Shown: positions 42,713 through 52,087, numbered from the stretch's first letter. The stretch is 64,000 bases of DNA from Streptomyces cavernae (GCF_004023625.1 NZ_RPDJ01000034.1:87582-151581); one strand, 5' to 3'. The notes: a model not told the origin generated them from the sequence alone. Translations and numbers: made by a program.

Positions 42713-43330
42713 GGGGTTCGGCCGCTTGATGCCGTAGATCACCCCGCCCGCGCTGTAGAGGAGCCCGCCCACGATCACGCACACCAGGACGGCGATCCCA
42801 CCGCTCCGCATGAAGTCGGGGAGGAAGAACACCGCGGCCCAGCCCATCGCGATGTAGCACGGGGTGTAGAGCCAGCGCGGGGCGCCTATCCAGAACACGC
42901 GGAAGGCGATTCCGGCCAGCGCGGCGGCCCAGATGCCCCACAGCAGCCACTGCCCCTTGCCGCCCGGCAGCAGGAGCATGGTCAGCGGGGTGTAGGTGCC
43001 CGCGATGATCAGGAAGATGTTCGCGTGGTCGAGTCGGCGCAGGACAGCGTCCATGCGCGGACTCCAATTGCCCCGGTGGTAAAGGGCGCTGACGCCGAAT
43101 AGCAGGCAGGCCGTCAGCGCGTAGATGCCGCAGGCTATGCGGCCGCGGGGTGAGTCCGCGAGCGCGGTGAGCACCAGCCCGGCGACCAGGACGGCCGGAA
43201 ACATTCCAGCATGCAGCCAGCCGCGGAGCTTCGGCTTGATCGGATGCGGAAGGGAGAGCGCGGCGGGACCGCGGCCGGCGGCCGGCGTGTCCGTAGGCGC
43301 GTCGGGGGCGGACGCAGTCATGCGCCGCAT
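42608..43330 (-). CDS. Hemolysin III / PAQR-family membrane protein
   Basis: A 240-residue protein; a start three codons later is possible. Seven membrane helices with the PAQR signature residues: the first conserved motif is ALYHRG after helix 2, the middle one DHANIFLIIAGTYTPL, and the last HEVFHSFTLAAFVVHYVGIS. The conserved Ser/His/Asp positions suggest a zinc-dependent hydrolase fold, as known for adiponectin receptors. The bacterial role is not settled, and the hemolysin name is historical. Confidence 0.92.
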   Translation of the reverse strand: MRRMTASAPDAPTDTPAAGRGPAALSLPHPIKPKLRGWLHAGMFPAVLVAGLVLTALADSPRGRIACGIYALTACLLFGVSALYHRGNWSPRMDAVLRRLDHANIFLIIAGTYTPLTMLLLPGGKGQWLLWGIWAAALAGIAFRVFWIGAPRWLYTPCYIAMGWAAVFFLPDFMRSGGIAVLVCVIVGGLLYSAGGVIYGIKRPNPSPRWFGFHEVFHSFTLAAFVVHYVGISLVAYQHS

Positions 43331-43634
43331 CGTACCTACGGCTTCGTAGGTTGCGAATCAGTCTGGGCCAATGAAAGACGTCACGGCGAAGTGATGGTCT
43401 CACGGGAATCCCTGCGGTGAACAGCGGATGAGCGCTAAACGGCACAGGTGCGTGGTGTTGCTCACGTCGCTCAGGTGTGCGGCCCACTGGACAGATGGGC
43501 GAAGGAGTCGGATGATCAAATGAGTGCAGTCGGCACCGGATGAGCGCCAGATGATCCACTGTGAGGCATCCGAAGCGTCCGGGTCGAGGCCCCCAAGGGG
43601 CAATCAACAACAAATCCCTCACCTAGGAGCAATC

Positions 43635-45458
43635 GTGGCGCGCGACATCGCGGCTCCCTCAACCGTCCCCACCGAACACAAAGAACTGGTCTCGTGGGTC
43701 AACGAGATCGCAGAGCTGACTCAGCCGGACAATGTGGTCTGGTGTGACGGATCCGAAGCCGAGTACGAGCGTCTGTGCGAGGAACTTGTCCAAAAAGGCA
43801 CCTTCCGGAAGCTCGACCCGATCAAGCGCCCCAACTCGTACTACGCCGCCTCCGACCCGACCGATGTCGCGCGGGTCGAGGACCGTACGTTCATATGCTC
43901 CGAGAAAGAGGAGGACGCGGGCCCGACCAACCACTGGAAGGACCCCGCCGAGATGCGGGAGATCTTCGCGGGAGAACAGGGCATCTTCCGCGGCTCGATG
44001 CGCGGCCGCACCATGTACGTGGTCCCGTTCTGCATGGGCCCGCTGGGTTCGCCGCTCTCCGCGATCGGCGTGGAGATCACCGACTCCGCGTACGTGGCCG
44101 TCTCGATGCGCACCATGACCCGCATGGGACAGCCGGTCCTGGACGAACTGGGCACCGACGGCTTCTTCGTGAAGGCCGTCCACTCCCTCGGTGCGCCGCT
44201 CGCCGAGACCGAGGCCGACGTCCCCTGGCCCTGCAACTCCACCAAGTACATCTCGCACTTCCCGGAGACCCGCGAGATCTGGTCCTACGGCTCCGGCTAC
44301 GGCGGCAACGCGCTGCTGGGCAAGAAGTGCTACGCCCTGCGCATCGCCTCCGTCATGGCGCGCGACGAGGGCTGGCTGGCCGAGCACATGCTGATCCTCA
44401 AGCTGACGCCGCCGAGCGGTGAGTCGAAGTACGTGGCCGCCGCGTTCCCGTCGGCATGCGGCAAGACCAACCTCGCCATGCTGGAGCCCACGGTCCGCGG
44501 CTGGACGGTGGAGACGATCGGCGACGACATCGCCTGGATGCGGTTCGGCGAGGACGGCCGGCTCTACGCGATCAACCCCGAGGCCGGTTTCTTCGGTGTC
44601 GCCCCCGGCACCGGCGAGCACACCAACGCCAACGCGATGAAGACGCTGTGGGGCAACTCCGTCTTCACCAACGTCGCGCTGACCGACGACAACGACATCT
44701 GGTGGGAGGGCATGACGGAGGAGACTCCGGCCCACCTCACGGACTGGAAGGGCAACGACTGGACGCCGGAGTCGCAGACGCCGGCCGCCCATCCCAACGC
44801 CCGCTTCACCGTGCCCGCCGCGCAGTGCCCGATCATCGCGCCCGAGTGGGAGGACCCCAAGGGCGTGCCCATCTCGGCGATCCTCTTCGGCGGGCGCCGC
44901 GCCACGGCCGTCCCGCTGGTGACGGAGTCCTTCGACTGGAACCACGGCGTCTTCCTCGGCGCCAACGTGGCCTCCGAGAAGACCGCCGCCGCCGAGGGCA
45001 AGGTCGGGGAACTGCGTCGCGACCCGTTCGCCATGCTGCCCTTCTGCGGCTACAACATGGGCGACTACATGGGTCACTGGGTCGACGTCGCCAAGGGCAA
45101 GGACCAGTCCAAGCTCCCGAAGATCTACTACGTGAACTGGTTCCGCAAGAACGACGAGGGCAAGTTCGTGTGGCCGGGCTTCGGTGAGAACAGCCGTGTC
45201 CTGAAGTGGATCGTGGACCGTCTCGACGGCAAGGCCGAGGGCGTCGAGACCCCGATCGGCATCCTGCCGACCAAGGAGGCCCTCGACACCGACGGGCTGG
45301 AGCTGTCGGAGTCCGACCTGGACTTCCTGCTCACCGTCGACAAGGACGTGTGGCGGGAGGAGGCCGCGCTGGTCCCCGACCACCTCAACACCTTCGGCGA
45401 CCACACCCCGAAGGAGCTGTGGAACGAGTACCGGGCCCTGGTGCAGCGCCTCGGCTGA
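43635..45458 (+). CDS. pckG: Phosphoenolpyruvate carboxykinase (GTP)
   Basis: A 607-residue cytosolic enzyme converting oxaloacetate and GTP to PEP, CO2 and GDP for gluconeogenesis. The start is a GTG at 43635 with aggagc 5 bp upstream. The kinase-1a (P-loop) motif is FPSACGKTNLAML; VETIGDDIAWMRFGEDGRLY holds the metal-binding aspartates; and NWFRKNDEGKFVWPGFGENS is the guanine-site region of the GTP class. The length is that of GTP-type rather than ATP-type enzymes. It is monocistronic with a strong terminator. Confidence 0.97.
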   Translation: MARDIAAPSTVPTEHKELVSWVNEIAELTQPDNVVWCDGSEAEYERLCEELVQKGTFRKLDPIKRPNSYYAASDPTDVARVEDRTFICSEKEEDAGPTNHWKDPAEMREIFAGEQGIFRGSMRGRTMYVVPFCMGPLGSPLSAIGVEITDSAYVAVSMRTMTRMGQPVLDELGTDGFFVKAVHSLGAPLAETEADVPWPCNSTKYISHFPETREIWSYGSGYGGNALLGKKCYALRIASVMARDEGWLAEHMLILKLTPPSGESKYVAAAFPSACGKTNLAMLEPTVRGWTVETIGDDIAWMRFGEDGRLYAINPEAGFFGVAPGTGEHTNANAMKTLWGNSVFTNVALTDDNDIWWEGMTEETPAHLTDWKGNDWTPESQTPAAHPNARFTVPAAQCPIIAPEWEDPKGVPISAILFGGRRATAVPLVTESFDWNHGVFLGANVASEKTAAAEGKVGELRRDPFAMLPFCGYNMGDYMGHWVDVAKGKDQSKLPKIYYVNWFRKNDEGKFVWPGFGENSRVLKWIVDRLDGKAEGVETPIGILPTKEALDTDGLELSESDLDFLLTVDKDVWREEAALVPDHLNTFGDHTPKELWNEYRALVQRLG

Positions 45459-45565
45459 GGCGGGCGCACCGCCTGACGTAAGGCTCCGCCTGACGTAAGG
45501 CTCCGCGGCCGGCCAGACCTTGCCCTGACCTGCGATGTCGTCCCGCCGGCCGCGGCGACGCACAA

Positions 45566-45595
45566 CGGACCCCGCACAACGGCGTGCGGGGTCCG
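45566..45595. terminator. Rho-independent terminator between pckG and the VWA operon
   Basis: cggaccccgcac and gtgcggggtccg form a 12-bp stem with a 6-base loop and are followed by ggttttt on the plus strand. It serves pckG; the convergent operon ends at 45610. A 17-bp direct repeat (cgcctgacgtaaggctc) lies at 45470-45486 and 45487-45503. Confidence 0.92.
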
Positions 45596-45609
45596 GGTTT
45601 TTGTCCCCG

Positions 45610-46215
45610 TCAGCGGGAGCGGTCCTCCAGGTACCGCGTGTGGGACTCCTGACGCCGGGCCTCCACCTCGCGCAGCCCGGCCGCCAGCCGGTCCGCCTCG
45701 TCGTGCAGCAGTGCCAACTGCCGTTCGAGGTGGCGTTCCGGCGGCTCCTGCCCGGGGGTCAGCCGGGTCCACCACCGGGTGCGTACGAAGGTGTCGACGG
45801 CCTCCGGGATGTCCTGGCGGACGGCCCGCGACAGGCTGTGCACTCCCTCCGGGTCCTGCGCCAGGACACCGGCGACCCAGCCGGGGTCCAGCAGGGCGGC
45901 CAGCAGCTCGGTCAGCTCGGTGAGCCGGCCGGAGGCGGCGGGCGGCAGCTCCACGTCCCCGAGGTAGGCCCGCAGCTTCTCGAAGTCGCCGCGCAGTTCG
46001 TCCAGCTGGGCGGACGGGTCCGGGAAGTCCGGCAGCGGCGGGCGCTCCGGCGGGGCGATCAGCGCACCCGCGCCGTACAGCCCCGCGACGACGACCGGCC
46101 AGTACGCGCCCGCGAGACCGGTGAAGGTCAGCACCAGGCCGACGATTCCGCAGGCACACCCGGCGAGGTTCTTCCGGGACTCGAGATGGCGCAGGAACTT
46201 GTCACTGGTAGCCAC
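45610..46215 (-). CDS. Hypothetical membrane protein of the TelA/VWA operon
   Basis: A 201-residue protein. Near the N-terminus are two close membrane segments (CGIVGLVLTFTGLAGAYWPV and VVAGLYGAGALIA). A long cytosolic helical domain with coiled-coil character follows (SAQLDELRGDFEKLRAYLGD, HLERQLALLHDEADRLAAGL). The start overlaps the VWA gene stop by 14 bp. It is unrecognised but consistently linked by overlap to the upstream genes, so it is probably part of the same membrane assembly. Confidence 0.8.
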   Translation of the reverse strand: MATSDKFLRHLESRKNLAGCACGIVGLVLTFTGLAGAYWPVVVAGLYGAGALIAPPERPPLPDFPDPSAQLDELRGDFEKLRAYLGDVELPPAASGRLTELTELLAALLDPGWVAGVLAQDPEGVHSLSRAVRQDIPEAVDTFVRTRWWTRLTPGQEPPERHLERQLALLHDEADRLAAGLREVEARRQESHTRYLEDRSR

Positions 46216-47761
46216 GGATCTCCTCGAAGGCGCCGTCGAGGGAGCCCTTCTGTGCGTCGAAGAGCCTGCCGCCGGTCAGCTCCGCTATGTGCTCGAGCTC
46301 ATCGCGGTCGGAGTCGCCGAACAGGATCGGGAAGACGGGGATCTCCCGCTGTGCGGCGGGCAGCCCCTGGTAGAAGTCGTCGAACTCGGACGCCTTCGCG
46401 CCCGCGGTGTTCTCGCCGTCCGTCATCAGCACGATCGACGTGAACGTGTCGGGGCCGGTGCCCAGATGCCCGTACGCCTTCTGGAGCGAGGTGAAGATCG
46501 CGGTGTCGCCGTCGGCGCTGAGCGCGTCGGTGTCCCCGCGGATGGCGTCGAGTCCCGCCCGTGGATCGGCGGGGTCGACCACATGCGTCCGCACGCTCTT
46601 CACGTCCGACCCGAACGGCATCAGCGTGACCTCCTCACGGTCGCGGAAGTCCCCCGTGAGATCGGCGAGCGCCGCCTTCAGCCGCTCGATGCGGTCGCCC
46701 TCCATGGAGCCGGAGGTGTCCAGCACGTAGACCGTCCGGGAGGGCCTCCTGAGCTTGTTCTCGTAGGAGTCGAGCAGGCCGTCGGCCACGGACCGGCTGC
46801 CGGGGAAGGGCAGTTCACGCCGGCGCCCGGTGTCCAGCGCGTCGGAGGGCGGTACCGAGGTGACGACCGGGCGGCGGAAGGTGCTGCGGGTGATCTCGTC
46901 CTGGATCTCCGGGGTGCGCAGCGCGTCGGCGACGCGCCGTACCGTGTCGCGGGTGTCCTGGCCGGTCGCGGCGAGCGAGGTCAGCGGGTAGTCGGCGGTG
47001 ACCACCCCGTCGCGCGGGCGGATCACCGTGAGGTCCTTCATGGGCGTGAGCATCGACTCGTAGTTGATCAACGCGTCCACCGTGCCGCGGCGGCCGTAGG
47101 CGGCGGCCAGCCAGCCCGAGGAACCCGAGGTGAGCTTCTGACCCTTGAAGAACTCCTTCAGCCGCGGGGTCGCCTTCGCCACGTCCGCCTCGGTCAGCGC
47201 GGACTGGGCGCCGGACAGGCCCGATGCGACCGAGATCAGCGCGGAGAAGCCCGAGTTGGACCGGGCGGGGTCGGTCATCCCGTAGGTCAGCCGCCCGTCC
47301 CGGACCGCCTGCTCCACCTGCGACCAGGTGACCTCCTGCGGCTTCCAGCCCAGCCGTCGTACGGTCGTCGTCTTCACGCCGATCGCGACCGGGCTGGTCA
47401 TGACCGGTGTCTCGGAGACCACTTTCCGCGCCGCGTCCGGGCGCAGGTGCAGATAGTCGTTGGAGGACAGCCACAGGGCGTCGTACCTGCCGTCCGTGGT
47501 GTTCTTCGCGAGGAGGGAGACGGCGTCGAGGGTGCCCATGTACGTGGGCCGGATCTTGATGCCGGTCCTCTCCTCGACCTGGTCCAGGACGGGCTCCATG
47601 TCGACGAGTTCGCTGGAGGCGAGGACCCGCAGGGTGCCGGGCCGGGGAGCGCCGGGGTCCTCCGTCTCAGCCGAGGACGTGCAGCCCGAACCCAGCAGCA
47701 CGGCGGCCACCGTGAGCGCGCCCGCACCGACGCGCGGTCGAACTCTCCTGCGCAGTCTCAT
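46202..47761 (-). CDS. Lipoprotein with substrate-binding and VWA domains
   Basis: A 519-residue protein. Residues 1-27 are a lipoprotein signal ending in the lipobox LLGSGC (Cys27). Residues ~45-305 form an extracellular solute-binding-protein fold (GTLRVLASSELVDMEPVLDQ, MTDPARSNSGFSALI). Residues ~342-515 form a von Willebrand A domain with a complete MIDAS: DTSGS at 348-352, the conserved Thr region (DTAIFTSLQKA), and LMTDGEN. The SBP-VWA fusion is typical of a group of actinobacterial proteins found next to TelA. The metal-dependent VWA would bind a protein partner outside the membrane. The start overlaps the TelA stop (ATGA). Confidence 0.9.
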   Translation of the reverse strand: MRLRRRVRPRVGAGALTVAAVLLGSGCTSSAETEDPGAPRPGTLRVLASSELVDMEPVLDQVEERTGIKIRPTYMGTLDAVSLLAKNTTDGRYDALWLSSNDYLHLRPDAARKVVSETPVMTSPVAIGVKTTTVRRLGWKPQEVTWSQVEQAVRDGRLTYGMTDPARSNSGFSALISVASGLSGAQSALTEADVAKATPRLKEFFKGQKLTSGSSGWLAAAYGRRGTVDALINYESMLTPMKDLTVIRPRDGVVTADYPLTSLAATGQDTRDTVRRVADALRTPEIQDEITRSTFRRPVVTSVPPSDALDTGRRRELPFPGSRSVADGLLDSYENKLRRPSRTVYVLDTSGSMEGDRIERLKAALADLTGDFRDREEVTLMPFGSDVKSVRTHVVDPADPRAGLDAIRGDTDALSADGDTAIFTSLQKAYGHLGTGPDTFTSIVLMTDGENTAGAKASEFDDFYQGLPAAQREIPVFPILFGDSDRDELEHIAELTGGRLFDAQKGSLDGAFEEIRGYQ

Positions 47762-48954
47762 GCGAGCCCCCCTTCCAGTGCCCCCTGCGCCCGGCTGCGC
47801 TCCAAGTACGTGCTCGCCGACTGCAGTTCGGAGGTGAGGGAGGTGACGGTCGCCGCCATCGCCTCGGTGGCCTGCGCCTTGTAGGTGTCGATGGTGTCGA
47901 GGGTGCGATAGATCTGCTGGAACGCCGAGCGCAGCGTCTCCACGCCCACCGCCGGGTCGGCGGCGATCCGCTGGATCTCCCCGCTCTGGGTGGCGAGCAT
48001 CTCCGCGTTGCCGCGGATCAGGTCCTCGGTCGTGCCGCGCAGGGCGTTCACCTGCTCGACGACCTTGCGCTGGTTGTCCAGGGCGGACGCCAGCATCACC
48101 GCGATGCGCAGGGCCGAGACGGTGGTGGTGGCGGCCCGGTCGACGCCCTTGATCAGCTCGTCGTTGTTGCGGCGGACGACATCCATGGCCAGATAGCCCT
48201 GGGCGCACACCGCGAGCTGGGTCAGCAGGTCCTGGTGCTTCTGCCGGACCGGGAAGAGGACGTCGGCGCGCAGGGTGTCGGCCTCCGCCGGGTCGCGGGC
48301 CTCCACAGCCGCCACATGCTCCTCGACGGCCGCGTCCAGGGCCTCGGTGAGGACGACGTACTCCTGGAGCTTGCCCATGGTCTCCCAGAGGCGGACCCGC
48401 TCGGTCTGCAGCGCGGCGTTGTCGCGCCGCAGTTCGTCCTGACCGCCGCGCAGCGAGCTGACGATCTTGTTCAGCGTGCCCTGTGCGGACGCGTACTTGG
48501 CGATGTGGTCGCGCAGCTTGTTGCCGCCCGGCAGCTTGGCGAGGAACTTACGGGTCCTGCCGCCCGGCAGGTCGCGCGGGTCCAGGTCCTCCACGGTGCG
48601 GCGGAGTTCGACGAGTGAGGAGGAGACCCGGGACTGGGCGTCCTCGCCGTTCGCGGGCAGGCTGCGGACGGCGCGCTCCAGCATGCGGTTGGACTGCGCG
48701 GCGGCACCGCGCATCTCGCCGGCGCCCAGGGCCGCGATCTCGCCGACCTTGTGAGCGAACTCGGGGGAGCGGGCGTCGAGGGCGGCGAGCGAGCCGACGT
48801 ACTCGGCGGCCCGGCGCGCCATGTCCGTGCGCACGGACTCGTCGACGGGGACGAGACCGCCGGCCTTGTCGCGGGGGACGGCCGCAACGGGCTGCGGCGG
48901 GGTGAGCGTGAACTCGCTCCGGTCGGTGTCCATCCGGCTGTGTTCGGTGTTCAT
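47758..48954 (-). CDS. TelA-family (toxic anion resistance) protein
   Basis: A 398-residue, almost entirely helical protein. The middle (KLQEYVVLTEALDAAVEEHV, LFPVRQKHQDLLTQLAVCAQ, GYLAMDVVRRNNDELIKGVD, RAATTTVSALRIAVMLASAL) is the characteristic TelA/KlaA core. The family was named for plasmid tellurite resistance, but its biochemical role is unclear and it lacks catalytic motifs. It sits between the two solute-binding-type proteins and overlaps the VWA gene by 4 bp, so it probably acts on the cytosolic side of that envelope assembly. Confidence 0.93.
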   Translation of the reverse strand: MNTEHSRMDTDRSEFTLTPPQPVAAVPRDKAGGLVPVDESVRTDMARRAAEYVGSLAALDARSPEFAHKVGEIAALGAGEMRGAAAQSNRMLERAVRSLPANGEDAQSRVSSSLVELRRTVEDLDPRDLPGGRTRKFLAKLPGGNKLRDHIAKYASAQGTLNKIVSSLRGGQDELRRDNAALQTERVRLWETMGKLQEYVVLTEALDAAVEEHVAAVEARDPAEADTLRADVLFPVRQKHQDLLTQLAVCAQGYLAMDVVRRNNDELIKGVDRAATTTVSALRIAVMLASALDNQRKVVEQVNALRGTTEDLIRGNAEMLATQSGEIQRIAADPAVGVETLRSAFQQIYRTLDTIDTYKAQATEAMAATVTSLTSELQSASTYLERSRAQGALEGGLA

Positions 48955-48967
48955 GGTCGTGTTTCCC

Positions 48968-50044
48968 CTAGCCCCGGGCCCGTCGCGCCATCTCGTGCAG
49001 CACCGCGGAGGCGGGCACGGGCGCCTGGTGGAAACCGGTCAGCTTCTGGTTGAGGTACGTGGTGTGGGCGGCGGTGGCCGCGGTGAACTCCCCGGTGTCG
49101 CCCTGCGGCCGGAACCCGTGCCGGGCAGCGAGCGCCCGCAGCTTCGGGTCGCTGCTGAGCAGTTCACCCAGCGCCCTGCCCTCGGCGGTGAGGGGTACGA
49201 CGGTGTGGTCGCTGGTGGTCGTGGTGTCCGGGTAGAGCACGGTGAGGTCGTCGACCTGCTGTCCCTGGGCGAGCAGCGAGGCGACCTGCTGCTCGTAGAC
49301 GAGGACGAGCGGATTGCCGGCGCCGCTGATGAAGTCGCGGAACGCCGCGTCCGAGCTGGGCTGCTGGGCGCCCTGCACACCGATCAGCTTGCGCATCAGC
49401 GGTGCGGTGCGCCCGACGTCCGCGCTGTTCGCGGCGACCCGGTCGCCGGCGGCGACATAGGAGGCGGCGGCGAGGTAGAGGGCGCCGGAGTTGGAGCTGA
49501 GCGGGTCGGTGCTGGTGATGTAGACGGCGCCGGTGAGCTCCGCGTAACGCTCCGCGCCCTTCAGCCGCTGCCAAGTGCGGTCCTGCTCGGCCGCCTTGAG
49601 GTACTCGGCCATCTTCAGCGTGCCGCGGCCACCGCCCCCGTCGAGAGTGGCGAGGCCGTTCGCGGCCAGTACGGAGGCGGCGACGCGGTGGGCGACGACG
49701 ACCAGCGGGGAGTAGAACGGGCGCGGCAGCGGCTGCCGGGCCCGGTACTTCTCCGCGAGGGCGTCGGCCGGGGCCTTGCTGGAGGGGAACGCGAAGTCGT
49801 ACCCCTTGAGGTCGAGGTCCTCCATGGCCCAGGAGCCAGCCGTCTCCGTCTTCACGGTGAAGCCCTTGGCGGAGAGAGCCTTCACCACGTCGGGGTCGGA
49901 GAAGAACTCGGCCTTCTCCGACCCGATCACCCCGCGCACGGTCTTCGTTGCCGTGCTCGTGTCCTGTTCGCGGCCGGCGACGACAGCGGCTCCCACGCCG
50001 CCGATCAGCAGTACCGCGAGGACGATTCCTATGATTCGTCTCAC
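48968..50044 (-). CDS. Extracellular solute-binding-type protein
   Basis: About 358 residues from a GTG at 50044; a longer GTG start at 50107 is possible. The N-terminus RRIIGIVLAVLLIGGVGAAV is an uncleaved anchor or signal peptide. The rest resembles periplasmic type II binding proteins (VRGVIGSEKAEFFSDPDVVK, PSSKAPADALAEKYRA, STDPLSSNSGALYLAAASYV). The SNSG motif is shared with the SBP half of the VWA lipoprotein, suggesting duplication. There is no ABC transporter nearby, so it may sense or scaffold rather than import. It is first gene of the TelA operon; the TelA gene starts 13 bp downstream. Confidence 0.85.
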   Translation of the reverse strand: MRRIIGIVLAVLLIGGVGAAVVAGREQDTSTATKTVRGVIGSEKAEFFSDPDVVKALSAKGFTVKTETAGSWAMEDLDLKGYDFAFPSSKAPADALAEKYRARQPLPRPFYSPLVVVAHRVAASVLAANGLATLDGGGGRGTLKMAEYLKAAEQDRTWQRLKGAERYAELTGAVYITSTDPLSSNSGALYLAAASYVAAGDRVAANSADVGRTAPLMRKLIGVQGAQQPSSDAAFRDFISGAGNPLVLVYEQQVASLLAQGQQVDDLTVLYPDTTTTSDHTVVPLTAEGRALGELLSSDPKLRALAARHGFRPQGDTGEFTAATAAHTTYLNQKLTGFHQAPVPASAVLHEMARRARG

Positions 50045-50355
50045 ACTTCGAGCGTGCTCGCGGAACTGGACATTCCAGGGCGTCGGGGGTGAACGGCGGG
50101 TGTCCACGTGTTCCCAGTACGCAACCGGAGGAAGCGGCTCCGGGGTGAGGTGCGGCGTGCGACGGGGGGCGTGCGCGTCCGGGGGTGGCGTGCGACGGGG
50201 GTTGGAGCGGGGCGCCTGTTCGGCGACGTGAGTCGCGCGGACATTCCGTCAGCGCGAACTCAGGTGACGCCGAAGCGAGCGCGGTGTTGTGGCGCCCGGT
50301 CCGCGCGTCGCTGTGGGTGCGCGCGGACCGGGGCCGTGCGGGGAGCCCGGTGGGC

Positions 50356-50772
50356 TCAGGCGGTGGACGCCAGTTCGCCGTGCTGGAGTGCCGCCGCGTG
50401 GGCGTCCACGCGTTCCGCCGCCAGGATCGCCGCCGCGGTGTCCGCCCGGGACGCGGCGACCACCAGGGCCCGGCCCGCGAGGGTGTGCGCCCGCTGGTGC
50501 AGTGCCGGAACGCGCCCCGCCTGGCCGGTGGCCGTGGACGTTCGCACGGGGGAGACCCCGCGCAACCGCTCGATCAGTGCGGCCAGCCGCTCCGCCGCGA
50601 TGTCCAGCTCGGCGGACGGCGCGAGCGCCCGCAGGTCGTCGGTCACCGCGAGCAGTGCCGCGAGATGACCGGCCAGTTGTATGTCCAGCTCCTCCTCGCG
50701 TGAGCGATGCGGGAAGTCGGACGTCGTGCCGGCCATCGTGTGGACCGACTTGGTGCGGATCGGTTCGTACAT
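50356..50772 (-). CDS. SCO4983-type hypothetical protein
   Basis: A 138-residue protein starting MYEPIRTKSVHTMAGTTSDF, which I recall as the SCO4983 family of Streptomyces. The rest is helical and Ala/Leu-rich (LDIQLAGHLAALLAVTDDLR, AELDIAAERLAALIERLRG, VVAASRADTAAAILAAERVD). Function is unknown. The Fur-like box at 50811-50825 lies 39 bp upstream of the ATG, in its likely promoter. Confidence 0.8.
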   Translation of the reverse strand: MYEPIRTKSVHTMAGTTSDFPHRSREEELDIQLAGHLAALLAVTDDLRALAPSAELDIAAERLAALIERLRGVSPVRTSTATGQAGRVPALHQRAHTLAGRALVVAASRADTAAAILAAERVDAHAAALQHGELASTA

Positions 50773-50810
50773 GAGGATGGCCTCCTGTGCTGTCAGGAAG
50801 CCATCCTACA

Positions 50811-50825
50811 TTAGAATCCGTCTAA
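50811..50825. promoter_or_regulatory. Fur/CatR-like operator candidate
   Basis: ttagaatccgtctaa is an inverted repeat (ttaga-N5-tctaa). It differs at two positions from the 15-bp CatR-type box TTAGAATCATTCTAA that I recall for Streptomyces peroxide/metal regulators. It is placed to control the SCO4983-type gene (minus strand). Confidence 0.55.
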
Positions 50826-50875
50826 AGTAGAGTTCGCTGGCGGGACGGCGGATCGGGGGATATGCGCGGCGCTCA

Positions 50876-52087
50876 TCAGTGCTGGCCGTAGCCGTCGAGG
50901 AAGTTCGCGATCCTGCCCACCGCGTCCGTGAGGTCGCGTGCCGTCGGCAGGGTCACCACCCGGAAGTGGTCCGGTTCCGGCCAGTTGAAGCCCGTGCCCT
51001 GGACCACCATGATCTTCTCGCGGCGAAGCAGGTCCAGGACCATCTGCCGGTCGTCCCTGATCTTGAAGACCTTGGGGTCGAGCCGGGGGAAGAGGTAGAG
51101 CGCGCCCTTCGGCTTCACACAGCTCACCCCGGGGATCTGTGTCAGCAGGTCGTACGCCACGTCGCGCTGCTCCTTGAGCCGCCCGCCGGGCAGGACCAGG
51201 TCGTCGATGGTCTGCCGGCCGCTGAGGGCGGCCGCGACACCGTGCTGTCCGGGCATGTTCGCGCACAGGCGCATGTTCGCCAGGATGGTCAGGCCCTCGA
51301 TGTACGAGTCCGCGTGCGCGCGCGGTCCGGAGATCGCCATCCAGCCGACCCGGTAGCCGGCCACCCGGTAGGCCTTCGACATCCCGTTGAAGGTGAGCGT
51401 GAGCAGATCGGGGGCGATCGCGGCGGTCGGGGTGTGGGTGGTGCCGTCGTAGAGGATCTTGTCGTAGATCTCGTCGGAGCAGACGAGCAGGTTGTGCCGC
51501 CGCGCGATGTCCGTGAGGCCGCGCACGACCGCCGCGTCGTACACCGCACCCGTCGGGTTGTTCGGGTTGATGATCACGATCGCCTTGGTGCGGTCGGTGA
51601 CCTTGCGCTCCACGTCGGCGAGGTCGGGCATCCAGTCGGACTGCTCGTCGCAGCGGTAGTGCACGGCGGTGCCGCCGGACAGGGAGACGGCCGCGGTCCA
51701 CAGCGGGTAGTCCGGCGACGGCACGAGCACCTCGTCGCCGTCGTCCAGCAGGCCCTGCATCGCCATCACGATCAGCTCGGAGACGCCGTTGCCGATGAAG
51801 ACGTGCTCGACGTCTGTCTCTATGCCGAGGGTCTGGTTGTGCATGACGACGGCTCGGCGCGCCGCGAGCAGGCCCTTGGCGTCGCCGTAACCGTGGGCCG
51901 AGGAGACGTTGCGGAGGATGTCCTCGAGGATCTCGGGCGGGCACTCGAAGCCGAACGCCGCCGGGTTCCCGGTGTTCAGCTTGAGGATGCGATGACCCGC
52001 TGCCTCCAGCCGCATCGCCTCTTCAAGTACCGGACCCCGGATCTCGTAACAGACGTTGGCGAGCTTCGTGGACTGGATCACCTGCAT
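50876..52087 (-). CDS. Alanine-type PLP aminotransferase
   Basis: A 403-residue fold-type I aminotransferase. TLTFNGMSKAYRVAGYRVGW contains the Schiff-base lysine, IINPNNPTGAVYD is the PLP/substrate asparagine loop, and HGYGDAKGLLAARRAVVMHN is the N-terminal region. The opening MQVIQSTKLANVCYEIRGPV matches bacterial AlaA-type alanine transaminases, which convert glutamate and pyruvate to alanine and 2-oxoglutarate. A broader specificity cannot be excluded. It is monocistronic. Confidence 0.93.
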   Translation of the reverse strand: MQVIQSTKLANVCYEIRGPVLEEAMRLEAAGHRILKLNTGNPAAFGFECPPEILEDILRNVSSAHGYGDAKGLLAARRAVVMHNQTLGIETDVEHVFIGNGVSELIVMAMQGLLDDGDEVLVPSPDYPLWTAAVSLSGGTAVHYRCDEQSDWMPDLADVERKVTDRTKAIVIINPNNPTGAVYDAAVVRGLTDIARRHNLLVCSDEIYDKILYDGTTHTPTAAIAPDLLTLTFNGMSKAYRVAGYRVGWMAISGPRAHADSYIEGLTILANMRLCANMPGQHGVAAALSGRQTIDDLVLPGGRLKEQRDVAYDLLTQIPGVSCVKPKGALYLFPRLDPKVFKIRDDRQMVLDLLRREKIMVVQGTGFNWPEPDHFRVVTLPTARDLTDAVGRIANFLDGYGQH

